From contig JANWZG010000109.1 in the NCBI GenBank assembly GCA_025054735.1, positions 1 to 10,177 of the forward strand: a stretch of DNA of 10,177 nucleotides, written 5' to 3'. Below, piece after piece: positions 7,603 through 10,177 of this stretch (positions are counted from its first letter, which is position 1; each line of letters begins with the position of its first letter). Origin of the DNA: Cyanobacteriota bacterium. GTDB lineage: Bacteria > Cyanobacteriota > Cyanobacteriia > SKYG9. The translations under genes were made by a program, and so were the position numbers. The notes under the pieces are model-generated. The model saw only the letters and a program-made list of their open reading frames with translations, made no database searches and was not told the origin of the DNA.

Positions 7603-8325
7603 AATTCCACATTCGGTTTTACCAGTGCCACGCCAGCGACCAGCGCGCTCATCCTCACCTTCGGCAATGGAAGTCGTTAATGGCTCATCGCCAATACTGG
7701 CATACCCCTGATCGTGGAGCGGATTATACATCATGTCATGTTCATAGGCATAGGCCCAGCTTTCCTTTCGAGTCCACGCAGCTAGGGGATTGATCTTCAA
7801 CCGTCCTTGCTTATCTAGTTCAAACAGAGGCATATCAGCACGAGTGGCCGATTGGTCGCGACGACGACCTGTAATCCAGGCAACGGTATTTAGCTCTGCT
7901 AGCCCCCGCTGAAGGGGTTCAATCTTAGTAATACTGTGAAATTTTTCTACATCCTTCTCCCACAAGGCTTCTCCATACTTGGCGGCAAATGCTTCTCGTG
8001 AGTCTACATCTGGAACTGTGTAAACACGGAGGTCGAGGTCATAATGCGCTTTTGCCTTAGCAACCAGTTCAATCGTTTCAGGAAAATGGTGCAGCGTATC
8101 TAAAAACAGAACTGGAACTCTGGTAGCAGGCTTTAGATCGCGATACAAAATGTCAGTGATAACCATGTCGTCAACATTGAAGGCGCTGGTCTGCACAAGA
8201 CCTGTAGGTATAGTCTCTATACACCATGACAAAATCGCCTTGGGATGGGCGGCCGCAAACTTCCGGTTTAGAACATCCAAATCTACGTCAGGCAAACTGA
8301 CTGAAGATTTCATCGGCTTTGCCAT
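7594..8325 (-). CDS. cysH: Phosphoadenosine phosphosulfate (PAPS) reductase
   Basis: This enzyme reduces PAPS to sulfite and PAP with thioredoxin as electron donor, in the cytoplasm, during assimilatory sulfate reduction. The 243 residues are a normal full length. Visible family features are the nucleotide-binding loop region TSAFNVDD (46-53), VLFLDTLHHFPET (72-84), the substrate-binding ITGRRRDQSATRA (151-163), and the C-terminal active-site KTECGIH (236-242) with the catalytic C239. The only other cysteine is C35, so the CC...CxxC iron-sulfur ligands of APS reductases are absent. That supports PAPS rather than APS as substrate. The binding loop reads FNVDD where the E. coli enzyme has FGIQ, a local departure worth noting. 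The start at 8325 is set by AGGAG six bases upstream. The gene is divergent from ileS and convergent with the AMIN gene, so it is transcribed alone, without other cys genes in the window. Confidence 0.95.
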   Translation of the reverse strand: MAKPMKSSVSLPDVDLDVLNRKFAAAHPKAILSWCIETIPTGLVQTSAFNVDDMVITDILYRDLKPATRVPVLFLDTLHHFPETIELVAKAKAHYDLDLRVYTVPDVDSREAFAAKYGEALWEKDVEKFHSITKIEPLQRGLAELNTVAWITGRRRDQSATRADMPLFELDKQGRLKINPLAAWTRKESWAYAYEHDMMYNPLHDQGYASIGDEPLTTSIAEGEDERAGRWRGTGKTECGIHI

Positions 8326-8331
8326 GCTGAA

Positions 8332-8336
8332 CTCCT
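8332..8336 (-). promoter_or_regulatory. cysH ribosome binding site
   Basis: AGGAG on the minus strand lies six bases before the cysH ATG (8325-8323). It is the clearest Shine-Dalgarno of the full-length genes in this window and fixes the start in preference to the later Met5 codon. Confidence 0.7.
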
Positions 8337-8371
8337 ACGCTGCTGAACTCAAATGGTGAACTGGTTACCAG

Positions 8372-8387
8372 ATCATACATTACTATA
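8372..8387 (-). promoter_or_regulatory. Candidate -10 elements for cysH
   Basis: On the minus strand TATAGT (8387-8382) and TATGAT (8377-8372) are both good -10 hexamers; neither has a TTGACA-like -35 at standard spacing. With TATAGT the transcript would start near 8375, placing the palindrome at 8421-8440 about 55 bases upstream. That is a position where an activator could replace the missing -35. The promoter assignment is inferred. Confidence 0.3.
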
Positions 8388-8420
8388 AAACCCAGTCTGG
8401 ATAGTGATTGCCCTATGGAA

Positions 8421-8440
8421 TTTGTGCCAATTGCCACAAA
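8421..8440. promoter_or_regulatory. Candidate operator: 20-bp near-perfect palindrome, CRP-like geometry
   Basis: TTTGTG-C-CAATTG-C-CACAAA is an inverted repeat in which 18 of 20 bases match (only positions 7 and 14 fail). Its core is TGTG-N8-CACA, the half-site spacing of CRP-family sites (TGTGA-N6-TCACA), although the A and T next to the half-sites are both C. It sits in the spacer between the divergent cysH and ileS genes. It is about 55 bases upstream of a possible cysH start and about 30 bases upstream of the proposed ileS -35. The factor (a CRP-family protein such as SyCRP1, or a sulfur regulator) is not known. Confidence 0.45.
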
Positions 8441-8469
8441 ATTTGATAGATACTCGATAGTAAAGAAAG

Positions 8470-8499
8470 TTGAAGGATGGCAAGCTTCTCTCAGATAAT
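8470..8499 (+). promoter_or_regulatory. Candidate ileS promoter
   Basis: TTGAAG (8470-8475) and GATAAT (8494-8499) are separated by 18 bases. Transcription would begin near 8506, leaving a leader of about 28 bases before the GTG start of ileS. That is too short for a T-box or other leader regulation, and none is seen. Confidence 0.4.
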
Positions 8500-8533
8500 A
8501 GTTGGGTACCGTGCGTAAACACCCTCAGCGATC

Positions 8534-10177
8534 GTGACAGACTCCGGACAGTATAAAGACACCATTAACTTGCCCCAAACTCGCTTTGACATGCGAGCCA
8601 ACGCTACAGTACGTGAGCCAGAAATTCAGAAGTTTTGGTCAGATCACCGCATCTACGAGCATTTAGCCACCCACAACCCTGGTGATCCGTTCGTGCTTCA
8701 TGATGGGCCACCCTATGCCAACGGCACTCTGCACATGGGTCATGCCCTTAACAAAGTTCTGAAGGACATTATCAACAGGTTTCATCTCATGCAAGGGCGG
8801 AAAGTCCGCTACGTTCCTGGTTGGGATTGTCACGGTCTGCCGATCGAACTCAAAGTTCTGCAAACCCTGAAGCCAGAAGAAAAGAAAAACCTAACCCCGC
8901 TAGACATTCGCCGTAAGGCACGTGACTTCGCTCTGGCCACGATCGCAGAACAAAAGCAGGGATTTCAGCGCTATGGCGTTTGGGGTGACTGGGACAATCC
9001 ATACATCACTCTTACTCCTGCCTACGAAGCCGCGCAAATTGGTGTGTTTGGGCAGATGGTGCTAAAAGGTCATATCTATCGGGGACTAAAGCCCGTGTAT
9101 TGGAGTCCTAGTTCTAAGACAGCCCTTGCAGAAGCCGAACTGGAATACCCAGAAGGTCATACCTCCCGTAGCATCTATGTAGGGTTTCCCCTTGTTGCCC
9201 ATCTAGACATGCCCGATGTGCTGCGTTCCCTGATGCACGATTTTGGTGATTTGAAGGTAGCTATTTGGACCACAACTCCTTGGACTATCCCCGCCAATTT
9301 GGGTGTGAGTGTTAACCCCGACTTGGACTATGCGGTTGTCGAGGTAGGGCATGAGTTTCAACCCAAGACTAAGTATCTCATAGTTGCTGCTGCTGCTGTA
9401 GAGCGGTTGTCTGCAACCCTAGGGACTTCCCTGACGGTCATGGCTACAATTCCCGGCAAAGCGCTAGAACACCTCGTTTATCGCCATCCCCTCTACAGCC
9501 GTGAAAGTCCAATCTTACTAGGTGGTGACTGGATTACAACAGACTCTGGTACGGGCTTAGTGCACACGGCTCCTGGCCACGGCCAAGAAGACTATCTAGT
9601 AGGGCAGCGCTACGGTTTGCCTCTGCTGTCACCAGTGGATGACGATGGTAACTTTACTGCGGAGGCAGGTAGCCAGTTTCAAGGTTTGAATGTGCTGAAG
9701 GAAGGGAACACCGCTGTCATTGAAGCCTTAGCCGCTGCTGGTGCCCTTTTGAAAGAAGAAGCCTACGTTCACAAGTATCCCTATGATTGGCGCACGAAGA
9801 AACCAGTCATCTATCGGGCAACGGAGCAGTGGTTTGCCTCGATCGCAGGCTTCCGTGAGGCAGCCCTCAAAGCCATTGCTGACGTGCAGTGGATCCCTGC
9901 CCAGGGAGAAAATCGAATTACACCGATGGTGGCAGAGCGGTCTGATTGGTGCATCTCACGCCAGCGTAGTTGGGGTGTGCCTATCCCTGTCTTTTATGAC
10001 GATGAAACTGGGGAGCCATTGCTGAATGCTGAGACGATCGCCCACGTGCAGCAACTGATTGCTCAACATGGATCTGATATCTGGTGGGAACTGCCAGTTG
10101 ACGAACTGTTACCACCTGCCTACCGTGCTAACGGGCGTACCTATCGCAAGGGTACTGACATCATGGACGTGTGGTTT
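8534..10177 (+). CDS. ileS: Isoleucyl-tRNA synthetase (5' part, cut at right edge)
   Basis: This is the class I synthetase that charges tRNA-Ile with isoleucine in the cytoplasm. The first 548 codons are present in one open frame; the full protein would be about 950 residues. The catalytic HIGH motif is HMGH at 67-70, within PPYANGTLHMGHALNK. The CP1 editing insertion shows WTTTPWTIPAN from 245 and GTGLVHTAPGHGQEDY from 339, which clear mischarged valine. WCISRQRSWGVPIPV follows in the second half of the catalytic core. The KMSKS loop and anticodon-binding region lie past the edge. A stop at 8516-8518 and no ATG before codon 20 leave the GTG at 8534 as the start. It gives the expected N-terminus (TDSGQYKDTINLPQTRFDMRAN in pieces), like other cyanobacterial IleS. 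There is no Shine-Dalgarno before it. The gene is divergent from cysH. Confidence 0.97.
   Translation, partial: MTDSGQYKDTINLPQTRFDMRANATVREPEIQKFWSDHRIYEHLATHNPGDPFVLHDGPPYANGTLHMGHALNKVLKDIINRFHLMQGRKVRYVPGWDCHGLPIELKVLQTLKPEEKKNLTPLDIRRKARDFALATIAEQKQGFQRYGVWGDWDNPYITLTPAYEAAQIGVFGQMVLKGHIYRGLKPVYWSPSSKTALAEAELEYPEGHTSRSIYVGFPLVAHLDMPDVLRSLMHDFGDLKVAIWTTTPWTIPANLGVSVNPDLDYAVVEVGHEFQPKTKYLIVAAAAVERLSATLGTSLTVMATIPGKALEHLVYRHPLYSRESPILLGGDWITTDSGTGLVHTAPGHGQEDYLVGQRYGLPLLSPVDDDGNFTAEAGSQFQGLNVLKEGNTAVIEALAAAGALLKEEAYVHKYPYDWRTKKPVIYRATEQWFASIAGFREAALKAIADVQWIPAQGENRITPMVAERSDWCISRQRSWGVPIPVFYDDETGEPLLNAETIAHVQQLIAQHGSDIWWELPVDELLPPAYRANGRTYRKGTDIMDVWF

Noticed and set aside
8150..8359. 69-residue plus-strand ORF over the cysH start
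   Set aside because: It is antisense to conserved cysH codons and to the cysH ribosome site; no domain is visible.
8663..8863. 66-residue minus-strand ORF
   Set aside because: It is antisense to the ileS region carrying the HMGH motif.
9783..10025. 80-residue plus-strand ORF
   Set aside because: It is an out-of-frame shadow within ileS, whose frame carries WCISRQRSWGVP here.

Overview
The window looks like an ordinary chromosomal stretch of a cyanobacterium. Several things point that way. The HIP1 core CGATCG is frequent, with two exact GCGATCGC octamers. The first gene is a very large Ser/Thr kinase - AAA ATPase - GAF - histidine kinase tandem protein of a type typical of cyanobacteria. 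There is also an AMIN-domain envelope protein with a cyanobacterial-style proline-rich linker, and the IleS N-terminus resembles cyanobacterial IleS. I see no tRNA, rRNA, CRISPR array, insertion sequence or prophage gene, and no clear sign of recent transfer.

Layout. Positions 1-4802 (minus strand) hold 1600 residues of a tandem sensor kinase, read through without a frameshift; its C-terminus, including the HATPase catalytic domain, lies off the left edge. A 302-bp gap (4803-5104) follows; it carries a plus-strand promoter-like sequence and a strong AGGAGG site ahead of a minimal ORF. Next, also on the minus strand, is a GNAT N-acetyltransferase (5105-5599). A 195-bp divergent spacer then leads to a secreted AMIN-domain protein on the plus strand (5795-7555). 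It converges on cysH (PAPS reductase, minus, 7594-8325) across a 38-bp gap with an imperfect hairpin. A 208-bp divergent spacer (8326-8533) contains a 20-bp near-perfect palindrome with CRP-like TGTG-N8-CACA geometry. It separates cysH from ileS (isoleucyl-tRNA synthetase, plus, GTG start at 8534), which runs off the right edge.

The genes do not form a pathway or an operon: signalling, amino-acid or xenobiotic acetylation, cell envelope, sulfate assimilation and translation are simply adjacent, each with its own spacer. The most notable points are the kinase domain of the tandem protein, which has lost two metal/nucleotide-handling residues (HRD...N to H, DFG to DFK), the possible operator between cysH and ileS, the AMIN/TrbI-like architecture, and the unexplained promoter + Shine-Dalgarno + mini-ORF unit near 4888-4966. 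I do not see convincing evidence of a new multi-gene system here.
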